Below are positions 56,508 to 64,000 of a stretch of DNA of 64,000 bases, one piece after another (the stretch's first letter is position 1; the number at the start of each line of letters is the position of its first letter). The translations under genes and the position numbers were made by a program. Origin of the DNA: Halopseudomonas formosensis (GTDB lineage Bacteria > Pseudomonadota > Gammaproteobacteria > Pseudomonadales > Pseudomonadaceae); assembly GCF_900115905.1 (NCBI RefSeq), contig NZ_FOYD01000004.1:62001-126000 (forward strand). The letters run 5' to 3'. The notes beneath the pieces were generated by a model, which worked only from the letters and a program-made list of their open reading frames with translations, searched no databases and was not told the DNA's origin.

Positions 56508-56533
56508 CGGGTCGCGGATTGATCTGCTACTAT
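56504..56533 (+). promoter_or_regulatory. Candidate trpF promoter
   Basis: TG-C-TACTAT (extended -10, TACTAT at 56528-56533) with CTGACG (56504-56509) 18 bp upstream, between truA and trpF. A reasonable sigma-70 site for the trpFBA unit. Confidence 0.4.
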
Positions 56534-56570
56534 CCTTGGCTTCCGTTATACAGAGTACCCGGCTGAATTC

Positions 56571-57185
56571 ATGGTGCGTATCAAAATCTGTGGCATCACC
56601 CGTGTTGAAGATGCCCTTGCTGCGGCGAGGGCAGGCGCCGATGCCATTGGTCTGGTGTTCCACGAAGCCAGCCCGCGGGCTGTCGATATCCAGCGGGCGA
56701 GCCTCATTGTCCGGGCGCTGCCGCCCTTCGTGACCAGTGTCGGTCTGTTCGTCGATGCCGAGGAGGCGCGAATCTGTCAGGTGCTCGAGCGGGTGCCGCT
56801 GGACATGCTGCAGTTCCATGGTGATGAGCCTGACGACTTCTGCCGGCGCTTTGCGAGGCCTTATCTCAAGGCAGTACGAGTGCGCCCCTGCGTCGACCTG
56901 GACAGCCTGGCGGGCAACTGGCCGGGGGCCAGCGGCATTCTGCTGGACAGTTACAAACCGGGTGTGCCCGGCGGCACCGGCGAGACCTTCGACTGGGGGC
57001 TGATCCCGGCGCAGCGCAACTGGAACCTTGTGCTGGCCGGCGGCCTGAGTGCCGGCAATGTGCGCGAGGCGGTGGATTTGACCCAGCCCTGGGCAGTGGA
57101 CGTCAGCGGTGGCGTGGAAGCCGCCAAGGGCATCAAGGATGTCTCGAAAATCAACGCTTTTATTCAAGAGGTGAAGCGTGTCTGA
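56571..57185 (+). CDS. trpF: TrpF, phosphoribosylanthranilate isomerase
   Basis: 204-aa TIM-barrel enzyme for tryptophan synthesis. Catalytic Cys7 (RIKICGITR) and the second catalytic aspartate (AVDVSGGVE) are present, with LQFHGDE as in the family. It is a single-domain protein, not fused to TrpC. The end overlaps trpB by eight bases. Confidence 0.97.
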   Translation: MVRIKICGITRVEDALAAARAGADAIGLVFHEASPRAVDIQRASLIVRALPPFVTSVGLFVDAEEARICQVLERVPLDMLQFHGDEPDDFCRRFARPYLKAVRVRPCVDLDSLAGNWPGASGILLDSYKPGVPGGTGETFDWGLIPAQRNWNLVLAGGLSAGNVREAVDLTQPWAVDVSGGVEAAKGIKDVSKINAFIQEVKRV

Positions 57186-58395
57186 TTCAAAATCGATCGA
57201 TTTCGCAAGCGTGCCTGATCAGCGCGGTCACTTTGGTCCCTACGGTGGCCGCTTCGTATCCGAGACGCTGATGGATGCACTGGATGAGCTCGATCAGCTC
57301 TACAGGAAGCTCAAGGACGACCCCGAGTTCCAGGCCGAGTTCGACCGGGATCTGGCGCACTACGTCGGCCGGCCCTCACCGCTGTACTTTGCCGAGCGGC
57401 TGACCAGCAAGATCGGTGGCGCACAGATCTGGCTCAAGCGCGAGGACCTGAACCACACCGGCGCGCACAAGGTGAACAACACCATTGGTCAGGCTCTGCT
57501 GGCCAAGCACATGGGCAAGCCGCGGGTGATCGCCGAGACCGGTGCCGGTCAGCACGGCGTGGCCACCGCAACCGTAGCGGCGCGCCTCGGCCTCAAGTGC
57601 CAGGTCTACATGGGCGCCGAGGACGTCAAGCGTCAGGCGCTGAACGTGTATCGCATGAAGCTGCTCGGTGCCGAGGTCATTCCGGTCACCTCCGGCTCCC
57701 AGACGCTCAAGGACGCGATGAACGAAGCCATGCGCGACTGGGTTACCAACATCGATGACACCTTCTACATCATCGGCACCGTGGCCGGCCCGCATCCCTA
57801 TCCGCAGATGGTCCGTGACTTCCAGTGCGTGATAGGTCGCGAGGCGCGGGAACAGTGCCTGAAGCAGGCCGGCCGCCTGCCCGACGCACTGGTCGCCTGC
57901 GTTGGTGGTGGGTCCAATGCCATCGGTCTGTTCCACCCCTTCCTGCAGGACGAAGGGGTCGCCATGTACGGCGTGGAAGCGGCCGGTGACGGGCTGGATA
58001 CCGAGCGCCATGCCGCGCCGCTGAACCGTGGCAAGCCGGGCGTGCTGCACGGTAACCGTACCTACCTGATGGCCGACGAGAACGGCCAGATCATCGAGAC
58101 CCACTCAGTCTCCGCCGGTCTCGACTATCCCGGTGTGGGGCCCGAGCACAGCTGGCTCAAGGACATCGGACGGGTCCAGTACATGGGGGCAACGGATGAG
58201 GAGGCCCTGGCAGCATTCCGCGAGCTGACCCGCGTCGAAGGCATCATGCCTGCGCTGGAGTCCAGCCATGCCGTGGCTTATGCAATGAAACTGGCCGCCA
58301 CCATGCGTCCGGACCAGATCATCGTGGTCAACCTGTCCGGCCGTGGCGACAAGGACATCCATACTGTCGCCGCTATTGATGGCATCAGCATTTAA
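57178..58395 (+). CDS. trpB: TrpB, tryptophan synthase beta chain
   Basis: 405-aa PLP enzyme joining indole and serine. It starts at a GTG at 57178 within the trpF end (AAGAGGTGAA upstream). PLP lysine is Lys98 ([10 protein letters not shown]); the phosphate loop [10 protein letters not shown] is intact. The overlap implies translational coupling. trpBA beside trpF and accD differs from the separate, trpI-controlled trpBA operon I recall in P. aeruginosa. Confidence 0.97.
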   Translation: MSDSKSIDFASVPDQRGHFGPYGGRFVSETLMDALDELDQLYRKLKDDPEFQAEFDRDLAHYVGRPSPLYFAERLTSKIGGAQIWLKREDLNHTGAHKVNNTIGQALLAKHMGKPRVIAETGAGQHGVATATVAARLGLKCQVYMGAEDVKRQALNVYRMKLLGAEVIPVTSGSQTLKDAMNEAMRDWVTNIDDTFYIIGTVAGPHPYPQMVRDFQCVIGREAREQCLKQAGRLPDALVACVGGGSNAIGLFHPFLQDEGVAMYGVEAAGDGLDTERHAAPLNRGKPGVLHGNRTYLMADENGQIIETHSVSAGLDYPGVGPEHSWLKDIGRVQYMGATDEEALAAFRELTRVEGIMPALESSHAVAYAMKLAATMRPDQIIVVNLSGRGDKDIHTVAAIDGISI

Positions 58396-58404
58396 GGATC
58401 TGAC

Positions 58405-59208
58405 ATGAGCCGAATCAAGCAGTGTTTCGACCGGCTGCGCGCCGAAGGCCGCAAGGCACTCATTCCCTACATCACCGCCGGTGACCCGAACCCGCAGATG
58501 ATGCTGCCGCTGATGCACGAGCTGGTGGAAGCCGGCGTCGACGTGATCGAGCTGGGCGTGCCGTTCTCCGACCCCATGGCGGATGGCCCGGTCATCCAGC
58601 TGGCGATGGAGCGGGCACTTGCCCACAACGTCGGTCTGCGCGATGTGCTGGACATGGTGCGTGAGTTCCGCAAGACCAATCAGACCACCCCCGTGGCACT
58701 GATGGGCTATCTCAACCCGGTCGAGCACATGGGTTACGAGGCCTTTGCCGAGCAGGCCGCTGCTGCCGGTGTCGACGGCGTACTGCTGGTCGACCTGCCT
58801 CCGGAGGAGGCCGAGGAGGTCGCGCCGCTGTTCCGCAGTCATGGTCTGGACAGTATTTTCCTGCTGGCCCCGACTACCACGCTGGAGCGTGCGCGGCGGA
58901 TCTGCGAGAACGCCAGCGGTTATGTCTACTATGTTTCACTCAAGGGTGTGACCGGATCGGCTACTCTGAACGTCACCGAGGTAGCAGAAAAGCTCAAGCA
59001 GCTGCGCACCATCACCGATCTGCCGATCGGTGTCGGTTTTGGTATTCGTGACGGCGCCTCCGCCGCCGCGATCGCCAGTGTGGCTGACGGGGTAGTGGTG
59101 GGTTCGGTGCTGGTCAGTCAGATCGCCGCCAACCTGGGCGACCCGGAGCAGGCCCGCGCCGGTATCGCGGCGATCATTCGCGATATGCGGGCAGCCATGG
59201 ATCGCTGA
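58405..59208 (+). CDS. trpA: TrpA, tryptophan synthase alpha chain
   Basis: 267-aa TIM-barrel lyase that releases indole from indole-3-glycerol phosphate. Catalytic Glu49 ([13 protein letters not shown]) and Asp60 (SDPMADGP) are in place, and the phosphate-binding GVGFGIRDG appears. It lies 9 nt after trpB. A short GATCGC-TGA-GCGATC hairpin spans its stop. Confidence 0.97.
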   Translation: MSRIKQCFDRLRAEGRKALIPYITAGDPNPQMMLPLMHELVEAGVDVIELGVPFSDPMADGPVIQLAMERALAHNVGLRDVLDMVREFRKTNQTTPVALMGYLNPVEHMGYEAFAEQAAAAGVDGVLLVDLPPEEAEEVAPLFRSHGLDSIFLLAPTTTLERARRICENASGYVYYVSLKGVTGSATLNVTEVAEKLKQLRTITDLPIGVGFGIRDGASAAAIASVADGVVVGSVLVSQIAANLGDPEQARAGIAAIIRDMRAAMDR

Positions 59209-59254
59209 GCGATCGGGCAATGTGATCAACCCAGACAACAGATAAGGATTGGCA

Positions 59255-60163
59255 ATGAGCAACTGGCTGGTGGACAAGCTGATTCCCTCCATCGTGCGTT
59301 CCGAGGCACAGAAAAGCAGCGTGCCGGAAGGACTGTGGCGCAAGTGCCCCTCCTGTGACGCGGTGCTGTATCGACCCGAGCTGGAAAAGAATCTGGATGT
59401 CTGCCCCAAGTGCAGTCATCACCTGCGCATCAATGCACGCCGTCGCCTGGACATCTTCCTGGATGCCGATGGCCGCAGCGAGATTGCTGCTGAACTGGAG
59501 CCGGTGGACAAGCTCAAGTTCCGTGACACCAAGAAGTACAAGGACCGCCTGACCGCGGCCCAGAAGGAAACCGGTGAGAAGGACGCCCTGGTGGTCATGC
59601 AGGGATACCTCAAGGGCATGCCGCTGGTCGCCAGTGCCTTCGAGTTCAACTTCATGGGCGGCTCCATGGGCAGCGTTGTGGGTGCGCGCTTCGTGCGTGG
59701 TGCCGAAGTGGCCCTGCGCGAGCGCATTCCCTATGTCTGCTTCCCGGCCTCGGGCGGCGCCCGCATGCAGGAGGCCCTGTTCTCCCTGATGCAGATGGCC
59801 AAGACCAGTGCGGTGCTGGCCCGTCTCAAGGAGGAGGGCATCCCCTTCATCTCCGTGATGACCGACCCTGTCTACGGTGGTGTTTCCGCGAGTCTGGCCA
59901 TGCTCGGTGACCTCAACGTGGCCGAGCCCAACGCGCTGATCGGCTTCGCCGGGCCTCGGGTGATCGAGCAGACGGTACGCGAGAAGCTGCCGGCTGGCTT
60001 CCAGCGCAGCGAGTTCCTGCTCGAGCATGGTGCGCTGGACATGATCATCCCGCGCAACGAGATGCGCGATCGTCTGGCCGGCATCCTGGCCATGCTGACC
60101 AATCAGCCGTCGCCGGTATCCGGTCCGGCTGAGGCGAGCGCGGTGGCATCACTCGGTGAGTGA
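59255..60163 (+). CDS. accD: AccD, acetyl-CoA carboxylase carboxyltransferase beta subunit
   Basis: 302-aa subunit of the carboxyltransferase that makes malonyl-CoA. The N-terminal zinc ribbon has Cys31, Cys34, Cys50 and Cys53 (CPSC and CPKC). The ATG at 59255 is used with AAGGA upstream; a TTG just before it is not needed. The crotonase-like core [15 protein letters not shown] and [10 protein letters not shown] are visible. The stop abuts folC. Confidence 0.97.
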   Translation: MSNWLVDKLIPSIVRSEAQKSSVPEGLWRKCPSCDAVLYRPELEKNLDVCPKCSHHLRINARRRLDIFLDADGRSEIAAELEPVDKLKFRDTKKYKDRLTAAQKETGEKDALVVMQGYLKGMPLVASAFEFNFMGGSMGSVVGARFVRGAEVALRERIPYVCFPASGGARMQEALFSLMQMAKTSAVLARLKEEGIPFISVMTDPVYGGVSASLAMLGDLNVAEPNALIGFAGPRVIEQTVREKLPAGFQRSEFLLEHGALDMIIPRNEMRDRLAGILAMLTNQPSPVSGPAEASAVASLGE

Positions 60164-60167
60164 CGCC

Positions 60168-61439
60168 ATGGATCTGGCCGCCTGGCTCAGGCGGCTCGAG
60201 GGTCTGCACCCTGTCGAGATAGACATGGGCCTGGGACGGGTAGCCGACGTGGCTGCCCGTCTCGGTATCGGCAAGCCGGCCCCGCTGGTATTCACCGTCA
60301 CCGGCACCAATGGCAAGGGTTCGACCTGCGCGGCGCTGGACAGCCTGCTGCGCATGTCGGGTCGCCGCAGCGGCTGCTACAGCTCGCCCCACCTGGTGCG
60401 CTACAACGAACGGGTTTGCATCGATGGCCGACCGGTTGCCGATGAGGCGCTGTGTGAGGCGTTCGAGGCCATCGACCAGGCCCGGGGCGATATCTCCCTG
60501 ACCTACTTCGAATTCGGCACACTGGCGGCCTTCTGGCTGTTCCAGCGTGCGGGGCTGGACGCGGTCGTTCTGGAGGTCGGACTGGGTGGCCGCCTGGATG
60601 CGGTCAACATAGTCGACGCCGATGTGGCGGTAGTGACCAGCATAGGCCTGGACCATGCGGATTATCTGGGTGATACCCGTGACTCGGTCGGTTACGAGAA
60701 GGCCGGGATCATGCGCCCCTCCGGTTTGCTGGTGTGTTCCGAGACCGATCTGCCGCCGCGCTTTGCCGCCGAGGTCGCGCGTCTGCAGGTGCAGATGTGG
60801 CAGCGCGGCCGTGATTACACCTGGCAGCAGCAGGATGGCAGCTGGGAGCTGACCGGCCAGCGCGGCGGTGCCCCGGGGCGGGTGGGCCTGCCGCCGGTCA
60901 GTCTGCCGCGGGACAACCTGGCGACGGCGGTTCAGGCATTCTGGGCCGCGGGGCTGGACATGCCCGATGCCGGGATTGCCCGGGCCATTGCCGAAACCTC
61001 GGTGGCCGGTCGGCTGGATGCCCGTCGCATCGACTGGCGCGGCCAGTCCCGGCAGCTGCTGCTGGATGTGGGGCACAACCCCCAGGCGGCGGAGTTCCTG
61101 GCCGGGCACCTGGCACAGGATCTGGCGTCAGGTCAGGCCGCGGTCTTCGGTCTGCTCTCGGACAAGGACCTGGCCGGTATCCTGCTGCCGCTGCGCGGAC
61201 GCTTTTCGAGCTGGGCAGTGGCTCCGTTGCCGACCCCGCGCAGCCGTCCTGCCGCGGAGCTGGCGGCCGAGCTGGAACGGGCAGGGGAGCGGGCCATGAC
61301 CTTTGCCGATATCGGCGAGGCGATAGCCTGGCAGCTGGACCACACACCCGTTGATACGAAAATCATCATTTTCGGGTCGTTTTTCTGCGTGGCCGAAGCC
61401 ATACTCTGGTTGGACAGACAACCCGGCGGAGGCAATTGA
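60168..61439 (+). CDS. folC: FolC, dihydrofolate/folylpolyglutamate synthase
   Basis: 423-aa Mur-ligase-family enzyme. The ATP loop is VTGTNGKGSTCAAL, followed by YSSPHLVRYNERV and the substrate loop LEVGLGGRLDAVNI; HNPQAAEF and GLLSDKD are in the C-terminal domain. The ATG at 60168 with GGTGAG upstream is preferred; a GTG at 60156 would overlap accD by eight bases. The stop overlaps the next ATG by one base. Confidence 0.95.
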   Translation: MDLAAWLRRLEGLHPVEIDMGLGRVADVAARLGIGKPAPLVFTVTGTNGKGSTCAALDSLLRMSGRRSGCYSSPHLVRYNERVCIDGRPVADEALCEAFEAIDQARGDISLTYFEFGTLAAFWLFQRAGLDAVVLEVGLGGRLDAVNIVDADVAVVTSIGLDHADYLGDTRDSVGYEKAGIMRPSGLLVCSETDLPPRFAAEVARLQVQMWQRGRDYTWQQQDGSWELTGQRGGAPGRVGLPPVSLPRDNLATAVQAFWAAGLDMPDAGIARAIAETSVAGRLDARRIDWRGQSRQLLLDVGHNPQAAEFLAGHLAQDLASGQAAVFGLLSDKDLAGILLPLRGRFSSWAVAPLPTPRSRPAAELAAELERAGERAMTFADIGEAIAWQLDHTPVDTKIIIFGSFFCVAEAILWLDRQPGGGN

Positions 61440-62062
61440 TGGAACAGGGGCTCAAGCAGCGCATCATCGGCGCTGTGGTACTGGTTATCGCGGCAGTCAT
61501 CTTTCTACCCATGCTGCTGTCCGAGCAGGATGAGACCGTTCAGGTGGAGGTCGAGGTGCCTGCGGCGCCGGTCATGGACGACAGCGACATGCTGAGTGCG
61601 CTGCCCCCGACACTGCCCGAACCTGCGCCGGTGCCGGAGATCCCAGCGCCGCCCGTCCAAGCCGAGCCGGTTTCGCCTCCCGTGGTCGAAGCGCCGGCGC
61701 CGGTCGCGCCGCCGGCGGAGCCCGCTCCCGTGCCCGAGCCTCCCACAGCCCCTCCGGCAGCCGAAGTGACGGCACCGACAACCCCGACAGCCTCTTCCGC
61801 CCCTGCCATCGGTGGCTGGGTCGTGCAGCAGGGCAGTTTTTCCAGCGCCGCCAATGCCGAAAGCTTCCGCCAGACCCTGGCTGGACAGGGCTACAACGCC
61901 TACACCCGGGTGGGGCAATCGGCGGGCAAGGAAATCGTCCGTGTCTATGTCGGTCCGCTCAATTCCCGGGAAGCCGCAGTGCGGGTGCGTGACGAGCTCG
62001 AGCGCCGACACAGCAGCAAGGGACTGGTGGTGGCGCACGATGAGTCGACCCGGGCTCCCTGA
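61439..62062 (+). CDS. dedD: SPOR-domain cell-division protein (DedD-like)
   Basis: 207-aa bitopic membrane protein: short cytoplasmic start (MEQGLKQR), one helix (about 9-27, IIGAVVLVIAAVIFLPML), a long Pro/Ala/Glu linker (about 35-120) and a C-terminal SPOR domain (about 123-200, GGWVVQQGSFSSAANAESFRQTL) that binds denuded septal glycan. GGAGG lies before the ATG. The folC-dedD-cvpA-purF order is conserved in gammaproteobacteria. Confidence 0.9.
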   Translation: MEQGLKQRIIGAVVLVIAAVIFLPMLLSEQDETVQVEVEVPAAPVMDDSDMLSALPPTLPEPAPVPEIPAPPVQAEPVSPPVVEAPAPVAPPAEPAPVPEPPTAPPAAEVTAPTTPTASSAPAIGGWVVQQGSFSSAANAESFRQTLAGQGYNAYTRVGQSAGKEIVRVYVGPLNSREAAVRVRDELERRHSSKGLVVAHDESTRAP

Positions 62063-62122
62063 GCCGGGGGTCGAGGCGAATGCCAGGTGGTGGATTGCCT
62101 GTTCCGATGTGCAGGGTCGCTC

Positions 62123-62131
62123 TGGTAGAAT
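62123..62131 (+). promoter_or_regulatory. Extended -10 element upstream of cvpA
   Basis: TG-G-TAGAAT lies 28 nt before the cvpA start. No convincing -35 at normal spacing, which extended -10 promoters may lack. It could start the cvpA-purF transcript. Confidence 0.4.
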
Positions 62132-62158
62132 GCGTTTTTCGTTTCTTGGTGCCTGACC

Positions 62159-62641
62159 GTGACACTCGTCGGCGTTGACTGGGCCATTGTTGCCATAATT
62201 GCGATTTCCGCCTTGATCAGCCTGGCCCGTGGCTTCGTCAAGGAAGCGCTCTCCCTGCTGACCTGGGTTGTTGCCGGGTTGGTGGCCTGGTTGTTCGGCG
62301 GAGCTCTGGCCGACCTGCTGGTGGACTATATCGCTACCCCATCCATCCGGGTGATCACTGCCTGCGCCATCCTGTTTGTCCTGACCCTTATTCTGGGCGG
62401 GCTGATCAATTACCTGATCGGCCAGCTGGTACTGGTAACCGGCCTCACCGGCACGGACCGCTTTCTCGGCATGGTGTTCGGTGCCGCCCGCGGTGCGCTG
62501 CTGGTGGTGGTGGCGGTAGGGCTGCTGAGCCTGGCGCCTGTCGAGGGTGATGCCTGGTGGCGCGAGTCAACACTCATTCCTCATTTTCTGCTGGTGGCAG
62601 ATTGGTCAAAGAATTTCATTCTGGGGCTCTTCGGTCGCTGA
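62159..62641 (+). CDS. cvpA: CvpA, colicin V production-like membrane protein
   Basis: 160-aa protein with four membrane helices starting at a GTG ([36 protein letters not shown]). CvpA is needed for colicin V export in E. coli and for envelope or bile resistance in some species; it is regularly next to purF. No ATG with better spacing exists upstream. GGTG is the only SD-like element. Confidence 0.93.
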   Translation: MTLVGVDWAIVAIIAISALISLARGFVKEALSLLTWVVAGLVAWLFGGALADLLVDYIATPSIRVITACAILFVLTLILGGLINYLIGQLVLVTGLTGTDRFLGMVFGAARGALLVVVAVGLLSLAPVEGDAWWRESTLIPHFLLVADWSKNFILGLFGR

Positions 62642-62702
62642 TGTCGGAGCGTTGAATCGCTTCCGGTGTGTCCAATTTTTCAACGAAAGAAGGTATTCAG
62701 CC

Positions 62703-64000
62703 ATGTGTGGCATTGTTGGCATAGTGGGCAAGTCGAACGTCAACCAGGCGCTCTACGATGCTCTGACCGTCCTGCAGCATCGCGGCCAGGACGCCGCCGG
62801 CATAGTGACCTGCGACCGGGACAGGCTGTTCCTGCGCAAGGAAAACGGTCTGGTTCGCGATGTGTTCCACCAGCGGCACATGCAGCGCCTGGTCGGCACC
62901 ATGGGGCTGGGCCATGTACGTTATCCCACCGCCGGCTCCTCGACCTCGGCCGAGGCCCAGCCGTTCTACGTGAACTCCCCCTACGGCATCACCCTGGCGC
63001 ACAACGGCAACCTGACCAATGTCGAGCAGCTGTCCAAGGAGCTGTACGAGGCGGACCTGCGGCACGTCAATACCAACTCTGATTCCGAAGTGCTGCTCAA
63101 CGTGTTTGCCCATGAGCTGGCCCGTGAGCGCAAGCTGCGCCCCACCGAAGAGGACATCTTCAAGGCCGTGCGAGGGGTGCATGAGCGCTGCCGGGGCGGT
63201 TACGCCGCGCTGGCCATGGTCACCGGCTACGGCCTGGTCGGCTTCCGCGACCCCAACGGCATCCGCCCCATCGTCTATGGCAAGCGCGAGACCGACGAGG
63301 GCACCGAATACATGGTTGCCTCCGAGAGTGTGGCACTGGATGCCCTGGGCTTCGAGGTGATCCGCGACCTGGCACCGGGTGAGGCGGTTTACATCACCGA
63401 GGATGGCCGCATCTTCACCCGCCAGTGCGCCGACAACCCGAAGTATGCCCCCTGCATCTTCGAGCACGTCTACCTGGCCCGCCCGGACTCCATCATTGAT
63501 GGCATCCTGGTATACAAGGCCCGCCTGCGCATGGGCGAGAAGCTGGCGGAAAAGATCCTGCGCGAACGGCCGGACCATGGCATCGACGTGGTCATCCCGA
63601 TCCCGGATACCAGCCGCACCTCGGCGGTGGAGCTGGCCAACCGGCTGGGTGTCAAGTTCCGTGAGGGCTTCGTCAAGAACCGTTATATCGGCCGTACCTT
63701 CATCATGCCGGGGCAGGCGGCGCGCAAGAAGTCCGTGCGCCAGAAGCTCAACGCCATCGAGCTGGAGTTCCGCGGCAAGAACGTACTGCTGGTGGACGAC
63801 TCCATCGTACGGGGCACCACCTGCCGTCAGATCATCCAGATGGCCCGCGAAGCAGGGGCGAAGAACGTCTACTTCTGCTCTGCGGCACCGGAAGTGCGTT
63901 ATCCCAACGTGTACGGCATCGACATGCCCTCGGCCCACGAACTGATCGCTCACAACCGCACTGTGGACGAGGTGGCGGAGCTGATCGGCGCCGACTGGCT
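62703..64000 (+). CDS. purF: PurF, amidophosphoribosyltransferase (3' truncated)
   Basis: First enzyme of purine synthesis. The frame runs from ATG at 62703 (GAAGG nearby) to the window end, 432 codons, with no stop, so the C-terminus is missing (family ~500). Catalytic Cys2 is in MCGIVGIVG, followed by RYPTAGSS and the glutaminase loop AHNGNLTN. The PRPP-binding motif [13 protein letters not shown] is present near residue 362. A long reading frame on the opposite strand is an antisense artefact. Confidence 0.97.
   Translation, partial: MCGIVGIVGKSNVNQALYDALTVLQHRGQDAAGIVTCDRDRLFLRKENGLVRDVFHQRHMQRLVGTMGLGHVRYPTAGSSTSAEAQPFYVNSPYGITLAHNGNLTNVEQLSKELYEADLRHVNTNSDSEVLLNVFAHELARERKLRPTEEDIFKAVRGVHERCRGGYAALAMVTGYGLVGFRDPNGIRPIVYGKRETDEGTEYMVASESVALDALGFEVIRDLAPGEAVYITEDGRIFTRQCADNPKYAPCIFEHVYLARPDSIIDGILVYKARLRMGEKLAEKILRERPDHGIDVVIPIPDTSRTSAVELANRLGVKFREGFVKNRYIGRTFIMPGQAARKKSVRQKLNAIELEFRGKNVLLVDDSIVRGTTCRQIIQMAREAGAKNVYFCSAAPEVRYPNVYGIDMPSAHELIAHNRTVDEVAELIGADW

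Noticed and set aside
61600-61810. Pro/Ala-rich stretch in dedD as a repeat
   Set aside because: Degenerate linker composition typical of SPOR proteins; no fixed unit.
62697-63953. 418-codon minus-strand frame at the window end
   Set aside because: Antisense to purF, whose Cys2, glutaminase and PRPP motifs are certain.
1-64000. CRISPR array, tRNA, rRNA, transposase or prophage genes
   Set aside because: No regularly spaced repeats, no cloverleaf candidates and no mobile-element proteins were seen on either strand.

Overview
The window is about 64 kb of GC-rich, densely packed chromosomal DNA, most consistent with a Pseudomonadaceae-like gammaproteobacterium. The evidence is a ccmABCDEFGHI cytochrome c operon, a fabB/fabA pair close to gpsA, an fpr/finR pair, a leuCD-leuB-asd-usg-fimV-truA-trpF-accD-folC-dedD-cvpA-purF order, and products that read like Pseudomonas proteins. 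The genus is uncertain. One difference from P. aeruginosa, as I recall that genome, is that trpB and trpA sit between trpF and accD. I see no rRNA, tRNA, CRISPR array, prophage or insertion sequence. Almost everything is housekeeping or core metabolism.

Layout. 0-6.9 kb: cytochrome c maturation genes, with ccmA cut by the window edge. 6.9-14.9 kb: fadE and a small companion, a DMT transporter, and a minus-strand pair coding a FAN1-type VRR-NUC nuclease and a Cas4-like nuclease/Rad3-type helicase fusion. 14.9-17.6 kb: a Cd/Zn/Pb efflux ATPase divergent from a CadR-type MerR regulator, with a clear shared operator. 17.6-22.1 kb: ankyrin protein, DUF2789, Bcr/CflA exporter, fabB-fabA, then a 540-bp non-coding gap holding two facing copies of a REP-like element.

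22.1-28.9 kb: a stand-alone acyl-CoA synthetase, then a three-gene minus-strand set (TonB-dependent receptor, periplasmic binding protein, hybrid histidine kinase) beside gpsA. The kinase sits where P. aeruginosa keeps PA1611, a GAC-network kinase. 29-34.6 kb: gpsA-DUF4389-sixA, a second AMP-forming ligase, an alpha/beta hydrolase and a DUF4892 protein. 34.6-43.8 kb: penicillin-acylase family enzyme, patatin, Smr protein, a membrane-anchored coiled-coil protein, TauE/SafE exporter, aroC, an MFS transporter, and a tiny membrane protein coupled to an SDR. 43.8-47.2 kb: fpr/finR, a glycine-zipper protein and a LysR regulator divergent from leuC.

47.2-64 kb: leucine biosynthesis (leuCDB), asd and its USG-1-like paralogue, fimV, truA, trpFBA, accD, folC, a SPOR protein, cvpA and the start of purF. 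Many genes overlap by 1-8 nt (ATGA or GTG overlaps), pointing to translationally coupled operons: ccm, gpsA-DUF4389-sixA, leuC-leuD, trpF-trpB, folC-dedD.

The best leads are four: the nuclease/helicase repair pair; the receptor/binding protein/kinase signalling set; a complete intrinsic-terminator-like hairpin inside the first codons of truA; and the REP-like inverted element at the fabA boundary. I found no clearly new defence or mobile system.
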